Made by a program: the position numbers and the translations under genes. Below, in pieces: positions 23,973 through 37,084 of a DNA stretch of 64,000 bases. Source of the stretch: Tragulus kanchil (lineage: Eukaryota > Chordata > Mammalia > Artiodactyla > Tragulidae); assembly GCA_022376925.1 (NCBI GenBank), contig JAIOJX010000025.1:93089608-93153607 (forward strand), in the 5' to 3' direction. The notes under the pieces are model-generated. The model was not told where the DNA came from and did not search any database. It worked only from the letters and a program-made list of their open reading frames with translations. Numbering within the stretch: position 1 is the first letter of the stretch; every line of letters starts with the position of its first letter.

Positions 23973-25950
23973 GATATAAGAGGAAAGACTATCTCTTCTA
24001 GTCCCTAACACTGTGAAGTTCTTAACTTCCTGTGATCAGTTCTTTAGAAAATTACTCTTTAAAATTGAAAAGGGAATTTTGACTAATTCATGAAAATCCC
24101 AGAAATAAGCTTGTCATTATGAGATTAATATTGTATACTGACATATTAAATTTAAGAGTTTAGCTATTTTTGCACCTAAATAGTAAATTTAAGAATGACC
24201 TAGAAACTGCTTGGTTTCTCCCAACTTTTAGTTCAGCTCAATCTTGCCATTCACCATTACTAAGTCAGTAAAGGATTTCTGTTGGTTGTCAAGGAAACTA
24301 TAATATAGAAAGGATTGAAAATGGTGATAATCTCATTTCCCACAAACCTGTAAACAAGAGATAAACTGAATAGAAAAAGCACAAATGCATTCATGGTCCC
24401 ATTGGAGAATACAGGTTTGAAATTATCCCACAAAGGGGTTCTACAAAAACAGAACATGCTGTTTTACAATAGCTTAAAAGGAAAAGTGAGAATCGGAGGG
24501 ATTCTCTAGAGGTCCTGGGATAAATGGGGAAAGAAATGGGACTCGAAGAATAAGGATATACATTTATTACAAATGCAAGAGGAATTGTTTTTCTTTCTAA
24601 TTTAAAAAATTTGGGGTCATGAGCCTGCAATTTTGCCCATGTTATTTTGCCTTTTTATACACCATGGGGCAATTTTATGTCATAGTAAAATATACACAAA
24701 TTTCACAAAAGTTTAGTGAAAACAAATCTTGGAAGTACCATTTTCCTAGTTCACTGAATGGTGTTGAAAATATCCAGACCTATCACGTCACTGAAAATTC
24801 TCAGATTAACTTAAACATGCAGAAGTCTTCATTTCCTATTTTCAATTTTGAAGTTATACATGGTAAATTAGGCAAATTTGCAACCATGGCATTTATGACC
24901 TAGTTGAGTTAAATACATGGTAAATTAGCAAAAAGAAAAGTATCTGAGAGGATGCTAATTCTGTGCTATAAGTCATGCTCCCCAAAACTAATCTTTCTTT
25001 TGGGAAGAGAGATTAACCCTGATCCCAGACGTTTCAAGGCCTTCTCCATTCCTAGTAAACAGTGATATAAGAGGAAAGACTATCTCTTCTAGTCCCTAAC
25101 ACTGTGAAGTTCTTAACTTCCTGTGATCAGTTCTTTAGAAAATTACTCTTTAAAATTGAAAAGGGAATTTTGACTAATTCATGAAAATCCCAGAAATAAG
25201 CTTGTCATTATGAGATTAATATTGTATACTGACATATTAAATTTAAGAGTTTAGCTATTTTTGCACCTAAATAGTAAATTTAAGAATGACCTAGAAACTG
25301 CTTGGTTTCTCCCAACTTTTAGTTCAGCTCAATCTTGCCATTCACCATTACTAAGTCAGTAAAGGATTTCTGTTGGTTGTCAAGGAAACTATAATATAGA
25401 AAGGATTGAAAATGGTGATAATCTCATTTCCCACAAACCTGTAAACAAGAGATAAACTGAATAGAAAAAGCACAAATGCATTCATGGTCCCATTGGAGAA
25501 TACAGGTTTGAAATTATCCCACAAAGGGGTTCTACAAAAACAGAACATGCTGTTTTACAATAGCTTAAAAGGAAAAGTGAGAATCGGAGGGATTCTCTAG
25601 AGGTCCTGGGATAAATGGGGAAAGAAATGGGACTCGAAGAATAAGGATATACATTTATTACAAATGCAAGAGGAATTGTTTTTCTTTCTAATTTAAAAAT
25701 TGGAGTCATGAGCCTGCAATTTTGCCCATGTTATTTTGCCTTTTTATACACCATGGGGCAATTTTATGTCATAGTAAAATATACACAAATTTCACAAAAG
25801 TTTAGTGAAAACAAATCTTGGAAGTACCATTTTCCTAGTTCACTGAATGGTGTTGAAAATATCCAGACCTATCACGTCACTGAAAATTCTCAGATTAACT
25901 TAAACATGCAGAAGTCTTCATTTCCTATTTTTCAATTTTGAAGTTATACA
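23784..25950. repeat. D9: 1091-bp head-to-tail duplication
   Basis: Copy 1 23784-24860, copy 2 24875-25950. Differences lie at the copy 1 end: ttaaaaaatttggggtc versus ttaaaaattggagtc, and tatttt versus tattttt. The sequence itself is AT-rich with no recognised family; its open frames (60-94 codons) look random. Confidence 0.92.
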
Positions 25951-26517
25951 ATGGGAAAAAAAAATTTCTGAAACAAAAGAAGGAGGAGGAGAGGACAAGG
26001 AGAGGGGAAAAGCAAAATGTGCTTACATTGCAATTTTACCATAGCCCATTCAGATCATTGAAAGGACCAAGTAAAAATTAAGAGTAAGAATGAAACAGGA
26101 AAAAGTAAGTATGCAAACTATTGAGAGACAGACGAGATATCAAAGTCATCTCAATTATTTTATGATTTATATAAAAATGAATCCTGCATAGTGTTTTAAC
26201 ACTAATTGACCATAAAGATATAAAATCACACTTGTTTATATTCAATTAAATACACTATTACATACTACTTTCTAATGATCCTGTTTTTCACACTGCTAAT
26301 GTCCAACTTTACTAAAACTGATGTCCTTGAGAAGCAAGGCATAGTATTTCTGTGTATTTTCTCCCATCTTCCCAGCCCTCCCTCCACAGGAAGCCGGCAG
26401 GAAACTAATAAATGCTTCAAAGACATAAATAAAACAGACAGGAATGAAACTGATTCTCTTGAAGACTGAGTAGAGAGGTATCTTTTCAGTGTTGAATTCT
26501 TTGCTTCTACTAATAGA
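25951..26517. other. no gene seen; purine-rich patch
   Basis: A GA-rich tract (aggaggaggagaggacaagg, 25980-26010) then AT-rich unique sequence. No recognised element. Confidence 0.4.
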
Positions 26518-27055
26518 GTGATGGGGCTCAGGAGATGTTACCCGAAAGTATGGTACCTTGGTATAGTGAACATTTTAAGCTGAAAGAGTCTGAGAAAATA
26601 GCAAAAGCAGGAAGGTCACGCTGACAGTTCTCCAACCCTTTTCTTCTGAAATGTTGTAAAACCCTCCTGTGACATGCTGTCCCTGTACCGACAGGGAAGG
26701 AGCATCTTTGTCTGGGAAGACAGGGGACACCAAGAAGAATCTGAACAAACCTTGCTCAGTGCTCCTCAGTTTATTACACTTACCTCAGACTCCTTAGTCT
26801 ATCATATTCCTCCACACTGCCCACTCTTCATCAAAGCCAGGAAAATGATACTCAGGTGAAGTCCATGTCTTCATTTCTTTATGAGGGCTCCTGTGTCGAG
26901 TAAAAATTATTTTAATTAATTTGTATATTTTTCTCCTCTTCATTTGTCTTTGTCAATTGAACTTCCAGACCCAGTCACTGAAGCTAAGGGAGCGGAGGAA
27001 AACTTTGTCCTCCTCTCTAAGAGATATAGGTTCATAACTCCCAAAGTTGATTTTT
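26518..27055 (+). mobile_element. possible LTR, sense
   Basis: Starts tgatggggctcaggagatg. Contains a C-rich cctccacactgcccactctt stretch and a U5-like ttttctcctcttcatttgtc ... aattgaacttccagacccag. Architecture resembles a mammalian ERV LTR; family not named. The right half is repeated by D10 (27867 onward). Confidence 0.4.
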
Positions 27056-27159
27056 TTTTTCAGGTATCCTTCTCATGAGTAGTTTTAGAACTAGAAAAGT
27101 CTTAAAGGTCCTTGTTAACAGAGCTATCAATAAGGTTAAGAATTTAAAAGAGAAGTTCA

Positions 27160-27487
27160 GGGCTTCCCTGGTGGTCCAGTGGGTAAGGACACTGCCTTGC
27201 AGTGCAAGGGGTGCCAGTTCGATCCCTAGCCTGGGAAGATCCCATGTGCTGTGGAGCGGCTTGACCCATGTGTCCAATTCCTGAGCCAGAGCTCTGGAGT
27301 GTATGCGCCCAGAGCTGGTGCTCTGCAACAACAGAGGCCACTGTGATGGGAGGCCCACACAGGCCAAAGAACAAAGATGGATGAAAAGAGACAAATGAAA
27401 GACCAATAGAAGTGGCCCGCCTCCCCCCCTCCCCACCCCACCCCCACCAAAATAAATAAATAAATAAATCTTTAAAAAAAAAAATAA
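27160..27487 (+). mobile_element. CHR-type SINE with C-rich and ATAA-repeat tail
   Basis: gggcttccctggtggtccag, ggtgccagttcgatccctag, two gagct(c/g)tgg blocks, then a C-rich tract (27418-27448), four AAAT units and a poly(A). Near full length. Both-strand open frames of 135-187 codons here are shadows of this SINE. Confidence 0.87.
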
Positions 27488-27540
27488 AGGAAAAGAACAG
27501 TTCAAAATCTTCTGACTGATTTCCTTTAAAATGAAGATCT

Positions 27541-27868
27541 TGTTCAGCCACTCAAATGTGTCTAACCTCTTTGAGACCCCATAGACTATGGACATACCAC
27601 GCGTCCCTGTACTTCACTATCTCCTGGAATTTGCTCAAACTCGTGTCTGCTGAATCAATGATGTCATCCAATCATCTCATCCTCTATCACTCTTTTCTTC
27701 TTTTGCCTTCAATCTTTCCCAAAACCATGGTCTTTTACAATGAGTTATCTCTTTACATCAGATGACCAAAGTATTTGAGATTCAGCTTCAGCATCAGTCC
27801 TTCCAATGAATATTCAGGGTTGACTTCTTTTAGGACTGAATTTTTGTCCAAGAGTCTCAAGAGTCTTT
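27541..27868 (-). mobile_element. BovB 3' end, antisense (first copy)
   Basis: tgttcagccactcaaatgtg is the reverse complement of the BovB 3' terminus. Followed by the antisense 3' UTR-like stretch (tcatccaatcatctcatcct; ccttccaatgaatattcagg). Cut at the D10 junction. Confidence 0.85.
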
Positions 27869-28272
27869 GCTCAGTGCTCCAGTTTCTTGCACTTACCTCA
27901 GCCTCCTTAGTCTATCATATTCCTCCACACTGCCCACTCTTCATCAAAGCCAGGAAAATGATACTCAGGTGAAGTCCATGTCTTCATTTCTTTATGAGGG
28001 CTCCTGTGTCGAGTAAAAATTATTTTAATTAATTTGTATATTTTTCTCCTCTTCATTTGTCTTTGTCAATTGAACTTCCAGACCCAGTCACTGAAGCTAA
28101 GGGAGCGGAGGAAAACTTTGTCCTCCTCTCTAAGAGATATAGGTTCATAACTCCCAAAGTTGATTTTTTTTTTCAGGTATCCTTCTCATGAGTAGTTTTA
28201 GAACTAGAAAAGTCTTAAAGGTCCTTGTTAACAGAGCTATCAATAAGGTTAAGAATTTAAAAGAGAAGTTCA

Positions 28273-28602
28273 GGGCTTCCCTGGTGGTCCAGTGGGTAAG
28301 GACACTGCCTTGCAGTGCAAGGGGTGCCAGTTCGATCCCTAGCCTGGGAAGATCCCATGTGCTGTGGAGCGGCTTGACCCATGTGTCCAATTCCTGAGCC
28401 AGAGCTCTGGAGTGTATGCGCCCAGAGCTGGTGCTCTGCAACAACAGAGGCCACTGTGATGGGAGGCCCACACAGGCCAAAGAACAAAGATGGATGAAAA
28501 GAGACAAATGAAAGACCAATAGAAGTGGCCCGCCTGCTCCCCTCCCTCCCCACCCCACCCCACCAAAATAAATAAATAAATAAATCTTTAAAAAAAAAAA
28601 TA
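28273..28602 (+). mobile_element. CHR-type SINE (copy through D10)
   Basis: Same as 27160-27487 with a slightly different C-rich tract. Confidence 0.87.
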
Positions 28603-28657
28603 AAGGAAAAGAACAGTTCAAAATCTTCTGACTGATTTCCTTTAAAATGAAGATCTT

Positions 28658-29107
28658 GTTCAGCCACTCAAATGTGTCTAACCTCTTTGAGACCCCATAG
28701 ACTATGGACATACCACGCGTCCCTGTACTTCACTATCTCCTGGAATTTGCTCAAACTCGTGTCTGCTGAATCAATGATGTCATCCAATCATCTCATCCTC
28801 TATCACTCTTTTCTTCTTTTGCCTTCAATCTTTCCCAAAACCATGGTCTTTTACAATGAGTTATCTCTTTACATCAGATGACCAAAGTATTTGAGATTCA
28901 GCTTCAGCATCAGTCCTTCCAATGAATATTCAGGGTTGACTTCTTTTAGGACTGACTTGTTTGATTTCCTTGCTGTCCAAGGGAGTCTCAAGAGTCTTTG
29001 CTAGCACCACAGCTCAAAAGTATCAATTCTTCAGCATTCAGCCTTCTTTATGGTCCAGCTCTCACATCTGTACACAACTACTGGAAAAACTATAGTTTTG
29101 ACTATAT
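28658..29107 (-). mobile_element. BovB 3' fragment, antisense (fuller copy)
   Basis: Same start as 27541 but continues through ctgtccaagggagtctcaag and cagccttctttatggtccag to tggaaaaactatagttttga, i.e. into the antisense end of the RT frame. This is the correct full extent of the element. Confidence 0.87.
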
Positions 29108-31240
29108 GAACCTAAATGAAGATATACTTCCTAAAATGAAGATAGGAAAGGGAAACAGAATAATGTAATGTGCTAAGATTTTTTCCCATGATAAAAATGT
29201 CTCTTCCAAAAGAAAGTTTGATGTTCCACATAATTTTTAACAAATGCTTTCAATTGCTAAGTGGAAGATGAAGGTGAGCTGCCCCTCAGCAGCCTTGGCC
29301 CTCAGTCCCCGATGCTCTGGGTCTCAGGATTTATTGAGTCCCCTTCTTATTGGTGAACATCTCTGTGTGGCTGTGAGTGCAGAAGAGAGCACTGTCCTGA
29401 ATTTATGACTGTGTTACTGTGCACATAGTAAATCATTATTATTTAGTACTTGGTTTTAATTTTTAATAGAACAAAAGTAACTTCCCATAATTTTAAACCT
29501 AAACAATCATGCAAACATGTACAGTTCTTTGTTTATAAATTAACTTTACATATTTTTTTCATATGATAATCAGTCCAAATCACTAAAGAAGACCTATTAG
29601 TATTACCTTCACTGGGCAGCACAGGGATCTGACTTACAGAAAGTTTTACTTGTTGCAAAATGTCAGACATAACTAGTGACTGAGCATGCACACATATAAC
29701 TTGTTATTCGTAAAAGTTTTAACTATAAGTAATATTTGTAGTCAATAATACTTAGAAGAACCACTCATTCATCTCTTAGAGATTCCTTCCATAAAATTCA
29801 CAGTGATCCTCTGATGGATGAGAACCCATGTCTTAAGCCATATGTTATCTCGTACTTTTACTATGTTCAGTGATGTGAAGAAAAATAATTCAGTAATCTA
29901 ATCAGAAATCCAATATTAGCAATGTCTGCCCTAATAGATTTTAATCTACTTAAGGTACAACTTAATTTTTCGTGTAACTAAAAAAGTGAATAAGGCAAAA
30001 GAATTTAGTAGAACACTTGATATTCAGTTTAAGATCAAACTATTATTAAGTGGCCACAGATATACATCATTAAAACTCTTATCAGAAATTGCCTGTTATC
30101 CTACAAGCTACATCCAAAACTTGTACAATAGGTAATAGATTTCCTTTTAAAAACATTACAATTACAAATGTATCGAAAACTATAGTTTTGACTATATGAA
30201 CCTAAATGAAGATATACTTCCTAAAATGAAGATAGGAAAGGGAAACAGAATAATGTAATGTGCTAAGATTTTTTCCCATGATAAAAATGTCTCTTCCAAA
30301 AGAAAGTTTGATGTTCCACATAATTTTTAACAAATGCTTTCAATTGCTAAGTGGAAGATGAAGGTGAGCTGCCCCTCAGCAGCCTTGGCCCTCAGTCCCC
30401 GATGCTCTGGGTCTCAGGATTTATTGAGTCCCCTTCTTATTGGTGAACATCTCTGTGTGGCTGTGAGTGCAGAAGAGAGCACTGTCCTGAATTTATGACT
30501 GTGTTACTGTGCACATAGTAAATCATTATTATTTAGTACTTGGTTTTAATTTTTAATAGAACAAAAGTAACTTCCCATAATTTTAAACCTAAACAATCAT
30601 GCAAACATGTACAGTTCTTTGTTTATAAATTAACTTTACATATTTTTTTCATATGATAATCAGTCCAAATCACTAAAGAAGACCTATTAGTATTACCTTC
30701 ACTGGGCAGCACAGGGATCTGACTTACAGAAAGTTTTACTTGTTGCAAAATGTCAGACATAACTAGTGACTGAGCATGCACACATATAACTTGTTATTCG
30801 TAAAAGTTTTAACTATAAGTAATATTTGTAGTCAATAATACTTAGAAGAACCACTCATTCATCTCTTAGAGATTCCTTCCATAAAATTCACAGTGATCCT
30901 CTGATGGATGAGAACCCATGTCTTAAGCCATATGTTATCTCGTACTTTTACTATGTTCAGTGATGTGAAGAAAAATAATTCAGTAATCTAATCAGAAATC
31001 CAATATTAGCAATGTCTGCCCTAATAGATTTTAATCTACTTAAGGTACAACTTAATTTTTCGTGTAACTAAAAAAGTGAATAAGGCAAAAGAATTTAGTA
31101 GAACACTTGATATTCAGTTTAAGATCAAACTATTATTAAGTGGCCACAGATATACATCATTAAAACTCTTATCAGAAATTGCCTGTTATCCTACAAGCTA
31201 CATCCAAAACTTGTACAATAGGTAATAGATTTCCTTTTAA
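29086..31240. repeat. D11: 1090-bp head-to-tail duplication
   Basis: Copy 1 29086-30150, copy 2 30176-31240, offset 1090. A 25-bp unmatched spacer (30151-30175) separates them. The unit is AT-rich sequence with no gene. The end of copy 2 overlaps the start of D12 by 20 bp. Confidence 0.93.
29630..29694 (+). mobile_element. possible Bov-tA tail remnant
   Basis: tgtcagacataactagtgac followed by tgagcatgcacacat resembles the end of a Bov SINE (gtcggacacgactgagcgac). Very short. Repeated at about 30720-30784 by D11. Confidence 0.4.
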
Positions 31241-33393
31241 CAACAAACAATGTTTTTCATTGCTGTGACAAATATTCTACTAGTAAGTGTCAAAGGGTGA
31301 GAACACTTGTTTGGGATGATGGAAGGTCATCATTCCGAAGAAGAAATGGCCTACTGCACTGGAAATTCTGTTCCTTAAACTTCCCTTCATAAATCCCAGT
31401 TCAGCACATCTTCCCCTTACAATAAAGATAAAAGGGGAATATTCTTATTATTCTTTTCTGCATCAACCATGACACATTTTATAAACACATGCAGAAGCTT
31501 ATTTTCACATTTGTATTTCAAAAATAATGGTATTATTTGAAACGTTAATCCAATGTTATTTAAACATATGTGTATAAATCTTGGAGTCCATTCCTGAAGG
31601 TCCCACTGGGAACATTTTCCTCCCAAATGACACAAGGGCGTTGGGTCTTAGATTGTTTTCTTTTGTTTTCCCTCTGGTCCTTGTCAAAATCCAACCACAA
31701 CAGCAGGGAATGAAGTCAGCAGGAGGCCTAGCAGCTGCTTCAAAGAACCCACCTCTTCATTAATGAGGCACTGAGAAGAAATAGTCACCAAGTCCGATGA
31801 AATTCCACTAGGAATCTTTTGATGCTTCCAGGTACATTTTTCACTAGAAACAGATGAAAGTACAGAAATATGTATGATCATGAAGAATAATACAATAGAA
31901 CTACCATAGCCAAGTGTAACCACAATGTGGAGACATAGCTTTGGAATGGATTGAGCTTGACACAGTTAGTACCTCAACATTATGACAGAGCTAAGATTTT
32001 AAATTATCCTGGCCATTATTGAATTTTCCAAAAAATTGCCTTAAAAACAAAATGAAAATCACTTTCTGACAGAAAGATTCACTACTAACAAGATGAAAAT
32101 GTTTTTCTAACTGAAATATAAAACTGAAGTCCTACCAGAATACACAGAATGACTTCACAGAAAAGATTCACTGAAAGCCTGTTGTGAGTTCAGATATCAC
32201 GGTGGGAAGAGGCACACATCTGTGCTTGTAGCACCCACCTCTGGGTTGAACACAGACCCATGATTCACTATCAGTCTTCATTGATCTGGGACGGGGAATG
32301 AAGGTAATAGATTTCCTTTTAACAACAAACAATGTGTTTCATTGATGTGACAAATATTCTACTAGTAAGTGTCAAAGGGTGAGAACACTTGTTTGGGATG
32401 ATGGAAGGTCATCATTCCGAAGAAGAAATGGCCTACTGCACTGGAAATTCTGTTCCTTAAACTTCCCTTCATAAATCCCAGTTCAGCACATCTTCCCCTT
32501 ACAATAAAGATAAAAGGGGAATATTCTTATTATTCTTTTCTGCATCAACCATGACACATTTTATAAACACATGCAGAAGCTTATTTTCACATTTGTATTT
32601 CAAAAATAATGGTATTATTTGAAACGTTAATCCAATGTTATTTAAACATATGTGTATAAATCTTGGAGTCCATTCCTGAAGGTCCCACTGGGAACATTTT
32701 CCTCCCAAATGACACAAGGGCGTTGGGTCTTAGATTGTTTTCTTTTGTTTTCCCTCTGGTCCTTGTCAAAATCCAACCACAACAGCAGGGAATGAAGTCA
32801 GCAGGAGGCCTAGCAGCTGCTTCAAAGAACCCACCTCTTCATTAATGAGGCACTGAGAAGAAATAGTCACCAAGTCCGATGAAATTCCACTAGGAATCTT
32901 TTGATGCTTCCAGGTACATTTTTCACTAGAAACAGATGAAAGTACAGAAATATGTATGATCATGAAGAATAATACAATAGAACTACCATAGCCAAGTGTA
33001 ACCACAATGTGGAGACATAGCTTTGGAATGGATTGAGCTTGACACAGTTAGTACCTCAACATTATGACAGAGCTAAGATTTTAAATTATCCTGGCCATTA
33101 TTGAATTTTCCAAAAAATTGCCTTAAAAACAAAATGAAAATCACTTTCTGACAGAAAGATTCACTACTAACAAGATGAAAATGTTTTTCTAACTGAAATA
33201 TAAAACTGAAGTCCTACCAGAATACACAGAATGACTTCACAGAAAAGATTCACTGAAAGCCTGTTGTGAGTTCAGATATCACGGTGGGAAGAGGCACACA
33301 TCTGTGCTTGTAGCACCCACCTCTGGGTTGAACACAGACCCATGATTCACTATCAGTCTTCATTGATCTGGGACGCGGGGAATGAAGGTAATA
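31221..33393. repeat. D12: 1082-bp head-to-tail duplication
   Basis: Copy 1 31221-32302, copy 2 32303-33393, abutting directly at a shared ggtaata. Substitutions tgtttttcattgctg/tgtgtttcattgatg fall at the start of copy 2. Copy 2 carries a 2-bp insertion near its end (gggacgcgggg). No recognised repeat family inside. Confidence 0.93.
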
Positions 33394-34196
33394 CAGAAGA
33401 TTCTTTTCCACTGTTTTCTATAGCATACTTTCATTGTTATATGTCCATTCCACTGATTCTAATTAAATAGAAATTATAAACCAAGTAGCTTAAAATTTCA
33501 AACCTTGTGTACAGACAGGTAAAATGGGGGGCAGGGGTTTCCACTGTTTTTTTCATGAAGGTTCAGGCACATGAACTCAACCTGGAGGACTGCTGGAGCT
33601 GACCAAGAGGCCACCTTCACAGCCTCCTGGAGAAGTTTCATTACCTGACTGTGGAGAGAACACTTGGATTTACCCTGGCTTTACAGTCTATTAACATGGT
33701 GTCCTATAAACACCATCAGGAAAGAACTCCTACAAGAAAAATAAAATGGATTTTACAGAGAAAATACTGTGATATACTGGGAACACAATTCTGAGTGGCT
33801 TGAGACCAACTAAAGGTTCTCAAGGCCTTGATGTATACTTCTTTCTTGAAGCACTGCAAATAGCTCCTTAACAGGACTATATGGGTATTTCAAATATACA
33901 GAGATACTCTCTAAATATGATTTTTAACAAAGTCCTTATACAATATAGGATATTATTGGGAAAACCAGAGAAAACTCAATATGTCTAAGGATAGGATATT
34001 ATTTCTGAATTTGGATATTGGATGATTATACAGGTGAATGTCTCTGTTTATACGAAATGAATACTAAAGTAGTTGAGATGATAAGACTTCAAGCCAACAC
34101 ATACTCTCAAATGGCTGAGGAAAATAAAAGTTCTTGGTATCAAACCTGTAACTTTTTGTGAGCCTGTAAGTTTAAGATTGCTTCAAAAAGTATGTT
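33394..34196. other. unique-looking sequence, no gene seen
   Basis: AT-rich with a short G-run (ggggggcaggggtt near 33526). No element or open frame recognised. Confidence 0.4.
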
Positions 34197-34285
34197 TATA
34201 TAATTTTATATATATCATATAATTTATATATATTATATAATATGCAATTATATGTGTATATATATATACACATATAATTACATAT
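34196..34285. repeat. AT-rich tract with a 34-bp perfect palindrome
   Basis: 34246-34262 (17 bp) is exactly reverse-complementary to 34263-34279, with no loop. It lies within about 90 bp of TA-rich sequence and abuts the tail of the antisense Bov-tA. May extrude as a cruciform. Confidence 0.9.
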
Positions 34286-34494
34286 GTTGTTGTTGTTTAG
34301 GCTCTAAGTAATGTCTGTTTTGCTAACCCATTGACTATCATCCACCAGGTTCCTCTGTCCATTGGATATCCCAGGCAAGAATAGTAGAGTAGGTTGCCAT
34401 TTACTTCTCCAGGGGATCTTCCTAACCCAGGGACTGAACCCATGTCTACTGCATCGGCAGGCAGATTCTTCATCACTGAGCCACTGGGAAGCTC
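34286..34494 (-). mobile_element. Bov-tA SINE, antisense
   Basis: Tail (tgttgttgttgtttaggc) first, then ccaggcaagaatagtagagt, and ends ccactgggaagctc (diverged head). Near full length. 34347-34494 is repeated at 35503-35650 by D13. Confidence 0.9.
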
Positions 34495-36650
34495 ATAATT
34501 ATAAACACACACACACACAGAGCACTCTCCATGACCTCGCCTAAATGCACCATTCTAGCATTTTTATGCATTTTTATGCATTATTTCCCTTCATTAATCC
34601 TATACTCCAGTTATACTTGTTTATCAGCTACCTAGCAGAACAGCCTGCAGATTCCTTTACTAATGTGACTTTTGCCTTATCTCTACAAAAGAAGCTTTCC
34701 AAAAAACAAGAATCTACCTTTCAAATTCTACTCATCCTTGAACACATTTCCTAAATGACATCTCCTTCATGAAGTCTTCTATCAGAGCCTAGAGTCATAC
34801 TTTATACACAGTTTGTGCTCAAAATGCATCTAGTGACAAGAGTTCAATCACTTAAGCCTGTAATGGTTAGAGACAAGTTCACAGACATTGTACATGAGCT
34901 GGACCTTTCAAGGCTAGAAGTCAGCAGTCCAAAGGTAGATAAAGTTGGTTTTTAACCAACAAACAAGAAATAAAGACAGAGATCCAAAAACGAGACATAA
35001 ATGTTTACTTGAAGATAAATTTGGGAAAGAAACTTAATGATCCATGAAAGTGTAGAAGAGATTCACATCATACTAATTGTAGGTATAGAAACCTAACCCT
35101 ATATTGTAGTATAACAATATAACATTAAATTATAAACATTACAATTAAATATAAAATTAAATATAACATTATGTTATATTTAGGGATTAGTTAATAATCT
35201 AGAAGGTTATAAAGCCAAGGAGATACAAAGAGATTTTTCATATATAAGCCATTTAACAAAGTTAGACAAGATTCCTTCTAAATATGGGAAATGTGTCCAG
35301 ATTTTATTTTGTTCAGTTGCTTGAAGGAACACAGTGTTGGATCTCAGACAAAGATGAGTGATAAACCTAAAACACTGCACTGGGAAGAACAGCCAGCAAA
35401 TAATTACATTTTCTGGCTAAACATTCCCAAAACCACCTTCCTGGAAATAAAATATAATAAAAGATGCTCTATATTAAAAATACATTATTAGTCAAAAAGA
35501 ATAGGTTCCTCTGTCCATTGGATATCCCAGGCAAGAATAGTAGAGTAGGTTGCCATTTACTTCTCCAGGGGATCTTCCTAACCCAGGGACTGAACCCATG
35601 TCTACTGCATCGGCAGGCAGATTCTTCATCACTGAGCCACTGGGAAGCTCATAATTATAAACACACACACACACAGAGCACTCTCCATGACCTCGCCTAA
35701 ATGCACCATTCTAGCATTTTTATGCATTTTTATGCATTATTTCCCTTCATTAATCCTATACTCCAGTTATACTTGTTTATCAGCTACCTAGCAGAACAGC
35801 CTGCAGATTCCTTTACTAATGTGACTTTTGCCTTATCTCTACAAAAGAAGCTTTCCAAAAAACAAGAATCTACCTTTCAAATTCTACTCATCCTTGAACA
35901 CATTTCCTAAATGACATCTCTTTCATGAAGTCTTCTATCAGAGCCTAGAGTCATACTTTATACACAGTTTGTGCTCAAAATGCATCTAGTGACAAGAGTT
36001 CAATCACTTAAGCCTGTAATGGTTAGAGACAAGTTCACAGACATTGTACATGAGCTGGACCTTTCAAGGCTAGAAGTCAGCAGTCCAAAGGTAGATAAAG
36101 TTGGTTTTTAACCAACAAACAAGAAATAAAGACAGAGATCCAAAAACGAGACATAAATGTTTACTTGAAGATAAATTTGGGAAAGAAACTTAATGATCCA
36201 TGAAAGTGTAGAAGAGATTCACATCATACTAATTGTAGGTATAGAAACCTAACCCTATATTGTAGTATAACAATATAACATTAAATTATAAACATTACAA
36301 TTAAATATAAAATTAAATATAACATTATGTTATATTTAGGGATTAGTTAATAATCTAGAAGGTTATAAAGCCAAGGAGATACAAAGAGATTTTTCATATA
36401 TAAGCCATTTAACAAAGTTAGACAAGATTCCTTCTAAATATGGGAAATGTGTCCAGATTTTATTTTGTTCAGTTGCTTGAAGGAACACAGTGTTGGATCT
36501 CAGACAAAGATGAGTGATAAACCTAAAACACTGCACTGGGAAGAACAGCCAGCAAATAATTACATTTTCTGGCTAAACATTCCCAAAACCACCTTCCTGG
36601 AAATAAAATATAATAAAAGATGCTCTATATTAAAAATACATTATTAGTCA
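34347..36650. repeat. D13: 1156-bp head-to-tail duplication
   Basis: Copy 1 34347-35494, copy 2 35503-36650, 8-bp spacer. Only one clear internal substitution seen (tctccttcatg/tctctttcatg). Carries the SINE 5' two-thirds, AT-rich unique sequence and a TTAAATATAA-rich patch (35100-35185). Confidence 0.93.
35503..35650 (-). mobile_element. Bov-tA SINE fragment, antisense (copy through D13)
   Basis: Repeats 34347-34494. Its missing tail coincides with the D13 junction, not with a retroposition break. Confidence 0.88.
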
Positions 36651-37060
36651 TAGTAATGAGAGGCCAAACCTATAACTGCTAAAGAAACAAAGCATTCCTG
36701 CCTCTCTCTGAACTTCCTGTATAATCAAGCTCGAAAAACGATGATGTGTAATTCCCATGTACCTAGAATATTTCATCAGAGAACTATCAAGAATTGTGCA
36801 GACATTATGGACAACTACTTTAATATGAATTTCACATTTTAAGGAGACTTCCTCATGGGAAAAGGATATAAGTGATTTTAGGTTTTGAAGGTAAATATTG
36901 GAGTAGTGCCATTTCACGAGAATCAGCTGATTGGTGAATGAAAGTCTCACTCAGGAAACCAAAAGAAGCCATTTCATAATGAAACAAAGTTGCCAGCGTG
37001 AAACAGCTGTCCCTTCACCCTTAACCCTACACTTCTCTTCTCTGACATTTTAGAAGGCTC
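36651..37060. other. no gene seen
   Basis: Contains a 100-codon antisense open frame (36648-36950) without recognisable similarity or low-complexity bias. I treat it as chance. Confidence 0.35.
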
Positions 37061-37084
37061 ATTATTTCCAGCTATCAACTCAAA

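Larger units (their letters stand above)
26752..29002. repeat. D10: ~1.11-kb head-to-tail duplication
   Basis: Copy 1 26752-27868, copy 2 27867-29002, sharing ttgct at the junction. Copy 1 lacks about 20 bp near its 3' end (27838-27850 versus 28954-28984). Copy 2 begins with substitutions and a 2-bp loss. The pyrimidine tract of the SINE also differs (27420s versus 28535s). Confidence 0.92.

Noticed and set aside
27032..27595. 187-codon antisense open frame (and 188-codon version at 28145-28711)
   Set aside because: It runs across a CHR SINE and its flanks; overlapping frames on both strands are equally long. No domain or conserved protein pattern; typical SINE-derived frame.
34196..34285. 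microRNA hairpin or replication origin
   Set aside because: The palindrome has no loop and is pure AT-rich simple sequence; no mature-miRNA-like arm.
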